Positions 39,616 to 52,185 of a DNA stretch of 64,000 nt are shown in pieces. Source of the stretch: Phenylobacterium immobile (ATCC 35973) (GTDB lineage Bacteria > Pseudomonadota > Alphaproteobacteria > Caulobacterales > Caulobacteraceae). Below the pieces are notes generated by a model. It made no database searches and was not told where the DNA came from. It was given only the letters and a program-made list of their open reading frames with translations. How positions within the stretch are numbered: the stretch's first letter is position 1; the number at the start of each line of letters is the position of its first letter. A program made the translations under genes and the position numbers. Where the stretch lies: contig NZ_CVJQ01000001.1 in NCBI RefSeq assembly GCF_001375595.1, positions 1,674,001 through 1,738,000 on the forward strand, written 5' to 3'.

Positions 39616-41562
39616 GTGAAACTCTTCTTGAGCGCGGCGGCGGCGTTGATGGTCGCAAGCGCCGCGCAGGCCGCGCCGCCGCCGGCCGAGGCCTTCGGGC
39701 GCTTGCCGGACATTGAAGACATCGACATGTCGCCCAACGGTCGACGCATCGCAATTCTGGGCGGTCCGGACGGGAAGCGCGGCGTGACCGTCGCGACAAT
39801 CGATGACGCGGATTTGCCCAACTTTCCGATCGGCGACATTGAGCCGGTAAGCCTGCTCTGGGCAGGTGATGATCATGTGATCGCCCGGATCGCGACATGG
39901 CGCAAAATCGATGCGCGCCACAATTACCGCTTCGAACGCAATCTCTCTATCAACCCCTCGACCAAGTCGATGGTCTGGCTGCTCAACAATGACGAAGCAT
40001 CGATCTACCTAACAGAGCAGCCCATCATGCAGGTCGTCCCTGGCCCGCCCCTCCGCCTTGTTGTGAGAGGTCTCGTCTTCTCACAAGGGCCGAGTTCGTC
40101 ATTAAACACCAAGTTGGAACGCAAGGGCGTCGACAGCCCGTTTCTGGCGGCGCTGTGGAACGTGGATCCGGTCACAGGGCGCGGTCGCCTGCTTGAGCGC
40201 GGCACCTATGATACTGTCAGCTGGCGGGTGGGCATGGACGGCGCGCCTCGATTGCGCGTTGATATCGATGAGTTGAACCACAAATTCACGCTGCTTGGTC
40301 GTCCGATAGGCGGCGGCAACTACTTCGTGGTTACGACCGGGCCGCTCGACACCATTGAGAGGTTCCATGGCTTCTCCGATCCGGAGGATGCCGTGTATCT
40401 GATGGACGGCGATCAACTCACCAGGCGCAACCTCACGACGGGTGTCGTCGAGCCTGTCGGCAAGCCGGATCCACGCCATCCTTACATCTCATATGATCCC
40501 AATACCGACGCGCCGGTGACGCTGAAGGTGGGCAACGATGTTATCGCCTGGCTAGACAAGGATCTCGAAGGCGTCCACGCGGCGCTGCAGAAGGTATTCA
40601 AGGGGCGGTCTGTCTACCTCTATGATTGGGCCACCGACCGAAACCGATTGGTGATCAATGTCGATGGCTCGGCGTCTCCAACGGAGTGGTATCTCTTCGA
40701 TCGCACGCGGAAGGAGCTATCTCCCCTTGGCGCAGACTATCCGGACCTAGCCTCCGTCGCCTTGGGTAAGCTTAGAACTTTCACCTATAAGGCGCGTGAC
40801 GGGCTTGAGATCGAAGCCTTTCTCACAATGCCGCCAGGCGCGGCCGCGGCCAACGCTAAGGCGCCCCTTATTGTCCTGCCCCACGGCGGCCCACAGGCTC
40901 AGGACAGCCTGGATTTCGATTTCATCGTCCAGTTCTTGGCGACCCGCGGCTATGCAGCCCTGCAACCGCAGTTTCGCGGCTCCACCGGGTATGGCGAGGC
41001 CTTCCGTCTCGCTGGCCGTGGAGAATGGGGCGGCAAGATGCAAACCGACCTGCTTGACGCCGTCGCCGCGGCGGCGGTGAGCGGTGATATCGACCCCAAT
41101 CGCGCCTGTATTGTCGGCGCGAGCTTCGGTGGTTACGCAGCCATGGCGGGCGCCGCCTTCCACCCCGACGCCTATCGCTGCGCCGCGGCGATCGCCGGAG
41201 TCTCGGACCTGGGACTCTTGCTCGGTGAGAACGTCAATCTTTACGGCAAGGATTCCGCGGCGCAGGAGCAGTTGCGCGTCATGCTCGGCCAGTCGACATC
41301 GCAAAAGCTGGCGTCGACGTCTCCGGCCCAGCATGCGGGCGATATCAAGATCCCACTCCTGCTGATTCACGGGGATCAGGACACCGTGGTGCCGCCTGAA
41401 CAATCAGAGGTCATGGTCAAGGCGATGAGGGCGGCGAACCGGCCCGTGGAGTATGTCGTCATGGTCGGCGAGAACCACTACCTGACCAAATCGGCCACCC
41501 GCACCCAGATGCTGAAGTCGCTGGAAGCCTTCCTCGCCAAGAACCTGCCGGTCACGCAGTAG
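39616..41562 (+). CDS. S9-family prolyl oligopeptidase-like peptidase (copy A, active-site intact)
   Basis: A 648-residue secreted serine peptidase. The GTG at 39616 gives a signal peptide (KLFLSAAAALMVASAAQAA). A beta-propeller-like N-terminal domain (to about residue 390) precedes an alpha/beta-hydrolase domain. The oxyanion motif is HGGPQAQ, the nucleophile is Ser503 in GASFGGY, the Asp is in HGDQDTVVP and the His in GENHYL. It is followed one base later by a paralogue with the same layout, so the two are co-transcribed. Such enzymes trim peptides in the periplasm. Confidence 0.9.
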   Translation: MKLFLSAAAALMVASAAQAAPPPAEAFGRLPDIEDIDMSPNGRRIAILGGPDGKRGVTVATIDDADLPNFPIGDIEPVSLLWAGDDHVIARIATWRKIDARHNYRFERNLSINPSTKSMVWLLNNDEASIYLTEQPIMQVVPGPPLRLVVRGLVFSQGPSSSLNTKLERKGVDSPFLAALWNVDPVTGRGRLLERGTYDTVSWRVGMDGAPRLRVDIDELNHKFTLLGRPIGGGNYFVVTTGPLDTIERFHGFSDPEDAVYLMDGDQLTRRNLTTGVVEPVGKPDPRHPYISYDPNTDAPVTLKVGNDVIAWLDKDLEGVHAALQKVFKGRSVYLYDWATDRNRLVINVDGSASPTEWYLFDRTRKELSPLGADYPDLASVALGKLRTFTYKARDGLEIEAFLTMPPGAAAANAKAPLIVLPHGGPQAQDSLDFDFIVQFLATRGYAALQPQFRGSTGYGEAFRLAGRGEWGGKMQTDLLDAVAAAAVSGDIDPNRACIVGASFGGYAAMAGAAFHPDAYRCAAAIAGVSDLGLLLGENVNLYGKDSAAQEQLRVMLGQSTSQKLASTSPAQHAGDIKIPLLLIHGDQDTVVPPEQSEVMVKAMRAANRPVEYVVMVGENHYLTKSATRTQMLKSLEAFLAKNLPVTQ

Positions 41563-41563
41563 G

Positions 41564-43489
41564 ATGCGGCCCACGCTTAGGGCGCTCTCGTTTGCGGCCC
41601 TGATCCTGGCCGCGTCAGACAGCGCCGCTCAGACAGCGACCGTGGCGCCCACGCCCGCTGCGGCGTTCGGTCGGATCCCGCAGGTCCAGCAGGCCACGAT
41701 CTCGCCGGACGGCGCGAAGATCGCCGTGCTGGGCGGGGCGGGCGATCAGCGCGCGATCACCCTCGCCACGATTGATCAGCCCGGTCTGCCGACCCTGGCG
41801 CTCGGCGAAACGGAGGCGCTTTCGATCCGGTGGGCCGGGGAAAACCTCCTGATCCAGGTGGTCATCCCCTTCACGCGGCCGGGACAGCCCCGTGATCGCT
41901 ATCGCCTGGAGCGCTGGCTGTCGGTGAACTCGCAGGGCCAAGTCGTCGCCGACATGCTCGACAACCATCCGGCGTCAGAGCTTTTCCTTGGACGACCCCT
42001 GGTCGATGTCACCGAAACTACGCCCGTCCGCGCGCTGATGCTGGGCGCCGCGGGCTCGCCTGACCAATTTGGCCATCTCCGCCGCGGCCTCTGGTCTGTC
42101 GATGTGAAGTCCGGACACGGCAGGCTCGTCGATAGCGGCTCCCGGTCCACCTACAATTGGGAAATCGACGCGGCGGGCGCTCCGCGCGTCAGGCTTGACT
42201 ACGGATACGTCTACGTCCGCAAGGACGGCCAGACCATCTGGTCCATCGCGCTGGACCAAGCCCGTGACCCTGCGCTCTCTTATCTAGGCTACGTGGAGGG
42301 ACCGCCCTCGGTGATCCTGGGCTCGAAGCGCGACGGCGCTTATCGGATCCTGCGCCGCGACATCACCACGGGCGCCGAGCAGACCCTGTGGGAGGGCGCC
42401 TCGCCCGCGACGCCCCTATGGTCGCCGTCCCATCGCGCCATGGCGGGCGTATCGACCCTCGTGGACGGGCGTGCGACGCCGCAGTGGTTCGACAAGGAGG
42501 TCGGCGAAGTTCACCGGTCGCTTTCAGCAGCGGTGGCGCCCACGCGCGTCAACCTGGTGGATTGGTCGGCCGATCGCAGCCGGTTCATCGCGCGAATCCA
42601 GGCCGCTGACGGACCCGGCGGTTGGTTCCTGTTCGACCGCGCCGCCAAGGCGCTGTCCCCGCTAGGGCTGGAGTATCCCGAGCTGCAGGGCGTTCGTCTT
42701 GGCGAGACGCGGGCGCTGTCCCTAGCGATGCCTGGGGGTCGATATGCCGAGGCCTATCTGACCTTGCCGCCGCCGGGCGCAAGGCTTGGAAAGCCGCCCT
42801 TGATCGTCATTCCCCACTTGGGCGCGTTGAGTGAGGCCGAAGCGTCGTTCGACTACCTGAGCGCCTTTCTGGCCTCCCGGGGCATGGCGGTCTTGCGGGT
42901 CCGGCTCAGCATTCCGACCCTCACGCCCGTTGATGGAAAGTCGATGGTGGAGAAGGTCTTCATCAGGCTGGAAAATGACCTTGTGGTCGCCGTCGACCAG
43001 GCCGCCTTGCTCGCTGACGTCGACGCCGGCAGCACCTGCGTGATCGGCCGCGCCGAGAGCGGATACTTCGCGCTCCTGACGGCGACGCTGCACAGCGACC
43101 GTTACCGCTGCGTGGCCACGGTCGGCGCCTGGACCGATCTCGGGCTGGTGCGCGCCGGTCAGGTGCGGCTCTTCGGCGACCGCTACATGCCCTACTTGCT
43201 CGACCGGCTGAGCGACGCGCCGAAAGACGAGATAGAGCGGATTTCACCACTGAAGCGGGCCGCGGCGTTCAAGGCCCCCGCGCTCTTGATCCACACACAG
43301 GAAGACACGGTCATTCCGGTCGTTCATGCGCGGCAGATGGCGGCGGCGCTGAGTGCGGCGCACCGCCCGGTGGAGCTAGTCCTGCTGCCGGGCGACGATC
43401 ACAGCCTGCTGAGCTCGACCAATCGCACGAAGATGCTCACGACGCTGGAAGCCTTCCTCGCCAAGAACCTGCCAGCCGCGCCTCAGTAG
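41564..43489 (+). CDS. S9-family peptidase paralogue (copy B, catalytic serine lost)
   Basis: A 641-residue paralogue of the preceding gene, with a signal peptide (LSFAALILAASDSAAQ) and the same propeller-plus-hydrolase layout. The nucleophile elbow GASFGGY of copy A is GRAESGY here, so the catalytic Ser is Ala497. The oxyanion HGGP is PHLGA, and the RGSTGYG stretch after it is not conserved. The Asp (QEDTVIP) and His (GDDHSL) remain. The fold is preserved and there are no stops, so it is best seen as a pseudoenzyme under selection, perhaps binding peptides or partnering copy A. Confidence 0.85.
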   Translation: MRPTLRALSFAALILAASDSAAQTATVAPTPAAAFGRIPQVQQATISPDGAKIAVLGGAGDQRAITLATIDQPGLPTLALGETEALSIRWAGENLLIQVVIPFTRPGQPRDRYRLERWLSVNSQGQVVADMLDNHPASELFLGRPLVDVTETTPVRALMLGAAGSPDQFGHLRRGLWSVDVKSGHGRLVDSGSRSTYNWEIDAAGAPRVRLDYGYVYVRKDGQTIWSIALDQARDPALSYLGYVEGPPSVILGSKRDGAYRILRRDITTGAEQTLWEGASPATPLWSPSHRAMAGVSTLVDGRATPQWFDKEVGEVHRSLSAAVAPTRVNLVDWSADRSRFIARIQAADGPGGWFLFDRAAKALSPLGLEYPELQGVRLGETRALSLAMPGGRYAEAYLTLPPPGARLGKPPLIVIPHLGALSEAEASFDYLSAFLASRGMAVLRVRLSIPTLTPVDGKSMVEKVFIRLENDLVVAVDQAALLADVDAGSTCVIGRAESGYFALLTATLHSDRYRCVATVGAWTDLGLVRAGQVRLFGDRYMPYLLDRLSDAPKDEIERISPLKRAAAFKAPALLIHTQEDTVIPVVHARQMAAALSAAHRPVELVLLPGDDHSLLSSTNRTKMLTTLEAFLAKNLPAAPQ

Positions 43490-44125
43490 CTACCGCGGCT
43501 TCCAGGGTTGCAGGGTGCTCTTGCTGGGCGGGGTCGCGCCCACGGCCATCGGCGCCTCGCGCTCGCGACGCTGGAGGTCGGCCTGAGCCGCGGCGCGGTC
43601 GTAGAGGATTGTCTTGTCGGAGGGCAGGGCGAGGCCTGTCGGCGGGGCTGCGCGGGCCGCGGCCGCCAGTTGCTGTTCGCAAGCTTCGCGCTCGTCGCGG
43701 GTCAGGTTGAAGGCGTCGGGGTCGCCGCAGCCCAGGCGCGCCCGCCACAACGCCGCCACCTGGGCCGAGCGAAGGTCAGCCTCGATGGTCTCGCGCGGCT
43801 CCGCGCCGGGCGCCTTGGGCTCGGCCTTGGGTTGGGGGTGCTCGGTGACCAGCGGAGGCACGTCCACCCGCGCTCCGGCCGGGCGCAGCAGCCGGCGGTG
43901 CAGACGGATGGGATCGCCCGGCGGTCCGCCCGGCGTCTTCGGCGGCGACCTTGGGGCGATCAGGATCGGGATGATCGGCTCCGGTGGCCCGGCCACGCCG
44001 CGCGGCGTCACCAGTGTCGGCGCCTGCACAGCGACGACCGCCAGCAGCCCGAGGTGAGCGACCACCGACAGGGTTCCGATCGCAATCCGACCCGCCCGTC
44101 CTCCGGCCCGTCTGGCCCTCGACAT
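43490..44125 (-). CDS. Proline-rich single-pass membrane protein (211 aa)
   Basis: A 211-residue protein from the ATG at 44125 (MSRARRAGGRAGRIAIG). One membrane helix (about residues 15-37) is followed by a Pro-rich periplasmic part, then a Cys-containing region (LGCGDPDAFNLTRDEREACEQQ). It resembles TonB-like or energy-transducer-like proteins in layout but lacks a recognisable TonB C-terminal domain. It converges with the S9 genes, with no gap. Confidence 0.7.
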   Translation of the reverse strand: MSRARRAGGRAGRIAIGTLSVVAHLGLLAVVAVQAPTLVTPRGVAGPPEPIIPILIAPRSPPKTPGGPPGDPIRLHRRLLRPAGARVDVPPLVTEHPQPKAEPKAPGAEPRETIEADLRSAQVAALWRARLGCGDPDAFNLTRDEREACEQQLAAAARAAPPTGLALPSDKTILYDRAAAQADLQRREREAPMAVGATPPSKSTLQPWKPR

Positions 44126-44362
44126 ACCGCTCCTGTTCGTCCGAGAGCGTGACAGCTTCAACTGGAAGCTGGTTGAAGCGCACGTCATGCTCTCAATGTT
44201 GAAGATAGACCCTTTGGCCCGGATCGGGCGAATCCGCCTCATCCGGAAGGGTCTAGCTTGGCCTTGGTCGCCGCGGCTTCCGGCGTTTTCGTGGCGAAGT
44301 GTATCTCAGCCTTCCGTTCCGCACGCTGCGACCTAGATATGACGGCGAAAGGACACCCTCTC

Positions 44363-44689
44363 ATGCCGCTCTTGCTTTGCCCCAACTGCAACGCCTCCAT
44401 GCAGGCCGTGAACCGCTCCGGCGTCGAACTGGATATCTGCCCGACCTGCCGCGGCGTCTGGCTGGATCGCGGTGAGCTGGAGAAGATCCTGGGCGATGAA
44501 CGCCAGGCCCGGGAGGCCGATCACGACGACCGCCGCCGCTTCGACCGCGAGGTCGACGACTTCCGCCGCGACCCCGACGACTGGCGCAAGCGCCACCCCC
44601 TGGACCCGCGCGACAACCGCCACGCCTATGAAGGCGATCGCTATCGGAAGAAGAAGAAGGGATTCGACATCTTCGATATCTTCGACTGA
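44363..44689 (+). CDS. zf-TFIIB-domain protein
   Basis: A 108-residue protein. The zinc ribbon has CPNC and CPTC with the signature CRGVWLDRGELEKIL (residues about 6-44). The rest is a long charged segment rich in Asp/Arg ending FDIFDIFD. The ATG at 44363 was chosen because the preceding frame looks non-coding; an ATG 8 codons earlier is possible. Function unknown, probably nucleic-acid or protein binding. Confidence 0.85.
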   Translation: MPLLLCPNCNASMQAVNRSGVELDICPTCRGVWLDRGELEKILGDERQAREADHDDRRRFDREVDDFRRDPDDWRKRHPLDPRDNRHAYEGDRYRKKKKGFDIFDIFD

Positions 44690-44701
44690 GCGAGGGCGAC
44701 G

Positions 44702-44730
44702 TTGACGTTCGAGGCCATTCCGACTATCTA
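44702..44730 (+). promoter_or_regulatory. Promoter of the str operon
   Basis: TTGACG (44702-44707) and TATCTA (44725-44730) are 17 bases apart, a strong sigma-70-type promoter similar to the Caulobacter housekeeping consensus. It would start a leader of about 175 bases ahead of rpsL. Confidence 0.7.
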
Positions 44731-44780
44731 GCCCGCTCTTTCGAGGCGGGGATTCCATCTCCCTGCCCGGCAGGTCGCTT

Positions 44781-44819
44781 CCGTCGGCGCGCAGAGGTAC
44801 TCGGCGCCGGCGGGTTTTT
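44781..44819 (+). terminator. Terminator-like hairpin inside the str operon leader
   Basis: CCGTCGGCGC (44781-44790) pairs with GCGCCGGCGG (44804-44813) with one G-T pair, followed by GTTTTTG. It lies between the promoter at 44702 and rpsL, so it may be an attenuator of the operon, or the terminator of the gene ending at 44689 if a second promoter exists downstream. Confidence 0.7.
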
Positions 44820-44912
44820 GCGTTCTGGCGGAGCTTCGTAAAGACCCGACACCTATAGGACCCATCGAGGCGCCTCGGCCAAACGGCACACGCCTCCGCG
44901 AAGCGAGATTAG

Positions 44913-45284
44913 ATGCCCACAGTTAACCAACTCATCCGCAAGCCGCGTCAGGACAAGCCGACGCGGAACAAGGTGCCGGCCCTTAAGGGTTGCCCGCAAC
45001 GTCGCGGGGTCTGCACCCGGGTCTATACGACGACGCCGAAGAAGCCGAACTCGGCGCTTCGTAAGGTCGCCAAGGTCCGTCTGACCACCGGCATCGAAGC
45101 CGTGTGCTACATCCCGGGCGAAGGCCACAACCTGCAGGAGCACTCCGTGGTGCTGATCCGCGGCGGCCGCGTGAAGGACCTTCCGGGCGTCCGTTACCAC
45201 ATCCTGCGCGGCGTTCTGGACACCCAGGGCGTCAAGGACCGTAAGCAGCGCCGGTCGCTCTACGGCGCCAAGCGTCCGAAGTAA
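44913..45284 (+). CDS. rpsL: 30S ribosomal protein S12
   Basis: A 123-residue decoding-site protein. The streptomycin-related residues are wild type: [10 protein letters not shown] and [12 protein letters not shown]. First gene of the str operon. Confidence 0.97.
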   Translation: MPTVNQLIRKPRQDKPTRNKVPALKGCPQRRGVCTRVYTTTPKKPNSALRKVAKVRLTTGIEAVCYIPGEGHNLQEHSVVLIRGGRVKDLPGVRYHILRGVLDTQGVKDRKQRRSLYGAKRPK

Positions 45285-45296
45285 GGAACAGCAAGA

Positions 45297-45770
45297 ATGT
45301 CCCGTCGCCGTAAAGCCGATAAGCGTGAAGTTCTGCCGGATCCGAAGTTCGGGGATCTCACGCTCACCAAGTTCATGAACTACGTGATGTACGAGGGCAA
45401 AAAGGCCGTCGCCGAAAACATCATGTATGGCGCTTTCGACATCCTCGAAGCCAAGCGCAAGGACCAGGGCCCCCTGGAAACCTTCCACGCCGCGCTCGAC
45501 AACGTCGCGCCCTCGATCGAAGTCCGCTCCCGCCGGGTCGGCGGCGCGACCTATCAGGTCCCGGTCGAAGTTCGTCCCGATCGCCGCAAGGCGCTCGCCA
45601 TCCGTTGGCTGGTGACCGCGGCGCGCAAGCGCGGCGAGAACACCATGACCGAGAAACTGGCCGGCGAACTGCTGGATGCTTCGTCCAATCGCGGCTCGGC
45701 CGTGAAGAAGCGCGAAGACACCCACAAGATGGCCGAGGCCAACCGCGCCTTTTCCCACTACCGCTGGTAA
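45297..45770 (+). CDS. rpsG: 30S ribosomal protein S7
   Basis: A 157-residue head protein that nucleates 16S 3'-domain assembly. Starts [30 protein letters not shown] and the C-terminal [15 protein letters not shown] are typical. In relatives S7 represses the str operon. Confidence 0.97.
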   Translation: MSRRRKADKREVLPDPKFGDLTLTKFMNYVMYEGKKAVAENIMYGAFDILEAKRKDQGPLETFHAALDNVAPSIEVRSRRVGGATYQVPVEVRPDRRKALAIRWLVTAARKRGENTMTEKLAGELLDASSNRGSAVKKREDTHKMAEANRAFSHYRW

Positions 45771-45813
45771 TTCCCAGCCCTACATAGTGGGCTTCCCCAC
45801 GACGCTTTCAGGG

Positions 45814-45840
45814 GCGGGCGGTTTGCGTTAAACCGCCCGC
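45814..45840 (+). other. 11-bp hairpin between rpsG and fusA
   Basis: GCGGGCGGTTT (45814-45824) pairs exactly with AAACCGCCCGC (45830-45840) around GCGTT. No T-run follows. In enterobacteria the S7 translational operator lies between rpsL and rpsG, so this one is placed differently and its role is unknown. Confidence 0.65.
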
Positions 45841-45900
45841 GCCGTCGTTCAGAAGCCCGCATTCGCTAAACCGTCACGCCTCCAAACGTCAGAGCCCGCC

Positions 45901-47979
<2,079 letters not shown>

Positions 47980-48031
47980 CCCAATCCAACCCTAGTTTAG
48001 AGGACAGGCCCGGACAGGGCTGGAGCTTGAA

Positions 48032-49222
<1,191 letters not shown>

Positions 49223-49248
49223 TCGACCCAGCCCACGGCTGGAACGAC

Positions 49249-49280
49249 AAGGCCCGCCGGAGCAATCCGGCGGGCCTTTT
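49249..49280 (+). terminator. Rho-independent terminator after tuf copy 2
   Basis: The same 13-bp stem, GCAA loop and TTTT as after copy 1 (49249-49261 with 49266-49278). It ends the str operon before the inserted block. Confidence 0.92.
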
Positions 49281-49517
49281 GCTGTCTGGAGCCTGGCCCC
49301 ACTCCACCGTGTACGGTGTAGCGCCAGCCCGCCTTACGCTTCTCGAAGCAACATGGCATCCCGGGGCCAGGTCATCGCGCCCCTCTTCTCGCGCCTAAGG
49401 TCTTCGACCTCAGCAATGCGAACTTGAAAGACTTGCCGGTCCGGGCATTCGCGCAGGCGAGTCCCGGCTTGCGGGCGGGCGACCTGAACGCGTTCCAGCT
49501 CTTTGGGGGAGCCACCG

Positions 49518-51464
49518 ATGAAGACGATGCTTCTGTGCGCGGTCGCGACGACCGCGAGCCTATCCAGCGCCGGCGGGGCCTGGGCCCAGCGCGCCCAGGA
49601 GAACGCCGCCCGCTCCGCGACTGACGCCTTCGGCGCCAATATCGGCGCCGAGCAGGTGGGCCTCTACTCCGGCACGGACGTCCGTGGCTTCAGCCCGACC
49701 GTCGCCGGCAATGTGCGCCTGCACGGCATGTATATCGATGCGCCCGCGGGGATCACCGCGCGCCTGATCACCGGCTCGCAGATCCGCGTCGGGCTGACCG
49801 CGCAGAGCTACGCCTTCCCTGCGCCCACCGGCATCAACGACTTCTCCCTGCGCCCGGTCGGCGACCGCCCGGTCGAAAGCCTGCTGATCTCGGGCGGTCC
49901 GCATCGCGCCTACGCCATCGAGTATGACGCGCAGGGGTTCATCAAGCCCGGCCGCTTCGGCGTCGCCTATGGCGTCTTCGCCAACCGCACCGAGAACCAG
50001 CCGGGCGATACCTTAAGCACCTTCGGGATCGCCATCGCCCCGCGCTGGCGGCCGACCGACAAGATCGAGATCCGGCCGTTCTACGCCCTGCACATCCGCT
50101 ACAACGATCGCGCCGGGCCGCTGGTCTTCGTCAACGGGCCGGCCCTGCCCAAGGCGCCGAAGTCCGAGAACTTCACGCCGAAGTGGACCGAGAACGACAC
50201 CATCTTCCAGGTGAACGGCCTGCAGGCCAACGCCGAGCTCACGCCCCAGTGGCAGCTGCGCACCAGCGTCTTCCGCTTCACCCAGGATGACGAAGGCCCG
50301 ATCTCGGACGCCTATCTGAACACCGGCGCCAACGGCCTGGCCCAGGTTCGCCGCTTCGCCAACCAGCGGCCGTTCTACCACGAGACCATCTCCGGCGAGG
50401 CCCGGCTGACCGGCGTCTTCACGCGGGGGCCCTTCCGCCACACGGTCAATCTGTCGGCGCGCGGCCGCAAGGTGGACCGCAACTACGGCGGCGGCTCCGT
50501 CGTTAACTTCGGCCCCTCGCAGATCGGCCTGGACAACGCCCCGGCCGAGCCCGCCTGGCGCTATGGCGCCGAGGTCGCCGACTCCATCCGCCAGGGCGCC
50601 GCCGCCGCCAGTTATGCGCTGGCGCGTCGCAACCTGGGCGAGGTCAGCCTCGGCGTGCAGAAGGTGCGCTACCGCAAGACTCTCCAGCCGGAACTGGGCG
50701 GCCGCTCCGTCAGCCGCGAGAGCCCGGTCTTCTGGAACGGCTCGGCCTCACTGAGCGTCTCCTCTCGGCTCGCTGCCTATGCCGCCTTCACCGAGGGTCT
50801 GGAGGAGGCGCCCAACGCGCCGGAAGTGGCGGTGAACGCCCAGGAGGCGCCGCCGGCGATCCACACCAAGCAGCACGAGTTCGGCTTCCGATACATCGTC
50901 CGGCCGGGCCTGCGCCTCGTCGTCGGCTATTTCGACATCTCCAAACCCTACTTCAGCCTCGACACCGCCCGCGTCTGGCGCGAGCTCGGCGTGGAGCGAC
51001 ACAGGGGGATCGAGACCTCCCTGGCCGGCGAGGTCCTGCCCGGGCTGAATGTGGTCGTGGGCTACGTCTATCAACAGCCCGTCGTCTCCGGCGAAGCCGT
51101 GCGCGCGGGCCTGATCGGCGCAGACCCCGTGGGTCAGATGCGCCACACCGGTCGGGTGAACCTGGATTACCGCTTCGCCAAGGCCCCGGCCTTCTCCGTC
51201 GAGGCGGGGCTCGTCTACACCGGCGGCCGGGCGGTCTCGACGACGCGGTTCGCCGAGCTGGGCGGCAAGCAGTTGCACGTCGCCGACGCCGCCCTGCTCG
51301 ATCTTGGCATGCGCTACCGCTTCAAGATCCGCGGCGCCTCGTCGATCCTGCGGCTGCAGGCCTTGAACGTCTTCGACGCCCAGCGTTGGCTGGCGCAGAC
51401 GACCGGCGGTCTCTCGCTCACCCCGCCGCGGCGCTTCGCGGCGACCCTGACGACGGACTTCTAG
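49518..51464 (+). CDS. TonB-dependent receptor, siderophore type
   Basis: A 648-residue outer-membrane receptor. The ATG at 49518 gives a signal peptide (LLCAVATTASLSSAGGAWAQ) with GGGGGAG before it. The plug is short: SATDAFGANIGAEQVGLYS, RGFSPTVAGNVRLHGMYID, then QIRVGLTAQSYAFPAPTGI. The beta-barrel follows and the protein ends in Phe (TLTTDF) as barrels do. No TonB box is obvious near the mature N-terminus. Its substrate is unknown, probably an iron chelate. It converges with a TetR gene. Confidence 0.85.
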   Translation: MKTMLLCAVATTASLSSAGGAWAQRAQENAARSATDAFGANIGAEQVGLYSGTDVRGFSPTVAGNVRLHGMYIDAPAGITARLITGSQIRVGLTAQSYAFPAPTGINDFSLRPVGDRPVESLLISGGPHRAYAIEYDAQGFIKPGRFGVAYGVFANRTENQPGDTLSTFGIAIAPRWRPTDKIEIRPFYALHIRYNDRAGPLVFVNGPALPKAPKSENFTPKWTENDTIFQVNGLQANAELTPQWQLRTSVFRFTQDDEGPISDAYLNTGANGLAQVRRFANQRPFYHETISGEARLTGVFTRGPFRHTVNLSARGRKVDRNYGGGSVVNFGPSQIGLDNAPAEPAWRYGAEVADSIRQGAAAASYALARRNLGEVSLGVQKVRYRKTLQPELGGRSVSRESPVFWNGSASLSVSSRLAAYAAFTEGLEEAPNAPEVAVNAQEAPPAIHTKQHEFGFRYIVRPGLRLVVGYFDISKPYFSLDTARVWRELGVERHRGIETSLAGEVLPGLNVVVGYVYQQPVVSGEAVRAGLIGADPVGQMRHTGRVNLDYRFAKAPAFSVEAGLVYTGGRAVSTTRFAELGGKQLHVADAALLDLGMRYRFKIRGASSILRLQALNVFDAQRWLAQTTGGLSLTPPRRFAATLTTDF

Positions 51465-52030
51465 GCGCTCGCCCGCTTGCGCAGCAGGTCGATCACCGCA
51501 TCGATGCCGAAGACCACGAGCTCGTTCTCCCGGTCCTTGGCCTCGTGCGGATTGGGCGACAGGCTGCCCAGCATCATGCGGAAGAGGATCGAGAAGCCGA
51601 GCTTGGAATCGATGTGCGGCGCGCCGGTGGCGACCAGAGCGCCGATCTGGCGGAAGCGGCGGTCCTCCCACACCTGGGGCAGCTTGGCCTTGGCGCCCAG
51701 GAACTCCCGCAGGAAGGGGAAGGCCTCGATCACCCGGTGGATCGACAGCATGTAGTCGCGCAGGCCCTCGAAGGCGTCCTGCCCGGGCCGCATCTCGCCG
51801 ATCTCCTCGTACAGCCGCTCCAGCACCGCGTTGACCAGGTCGTCGCGGTCCTCGAAGTGCTTGTACATCGCCATGGCGCGCACGGAGAGCTGCTGGCCCA
51901 GCCGGCGCATGGACAGCGCCGAGGAGCCTTCATCCAGCATCAGAACGATGGCGGCCTCGACGATGCGGGCGCGATTGAGCGCGGGACGAATCGCGGCCGC
52001 GCCTTCGGCGCTGGTGAGGGAATCCGGCAT
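51461..52030 (-). CDS. TetR/AcrR-family transcriptional regulator
   Basis: A 189-residue repressor. The N-terminal HTH is RIVEAAIVLMLDEGSSALSM followed by LGQQLSVRAMAMYKHFEDRDDLV (residues about 22-68), and the rest is a helical ligand-binding domain. Its stop overlaps the TonB-receptor stop at CTAG. It is divergent from the GIN-domain gene, which it may control, or it may control the receptor. Confidence 0.88.
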   Translation of the reverse strand: MPDSLTSAEGAAAIRPALNRARIVEAAIVLMLDEGSSALSMRRLGQQLSVRAMAMYKHFEDRDDLVNAVLERLYEEIGEMRPGQDAFEGLRDYMLSIHRVIEAFPFLREFLGAKAKLPQVWEDRRFRQIGALVATGAPHIDSKLGFSILFRMMLGSLSPNPHEAKDRENELVVFGIDAVIDLLRKRASA

Positions 52031-52185
52031 GGTCAGCCATTCACTGATGGTGGAGCGCTATTTTAGGCCGTCGCGGTCGGCCGCGCCATCCACGCGGGCG
52101 TGACGCCGTATCCTTGCCGCGAATTAAGTCGGCGGCGACGGCGGACGGCGATAGGTTCGCGCCAACTAAGCAAAGGGAGCTTCCC

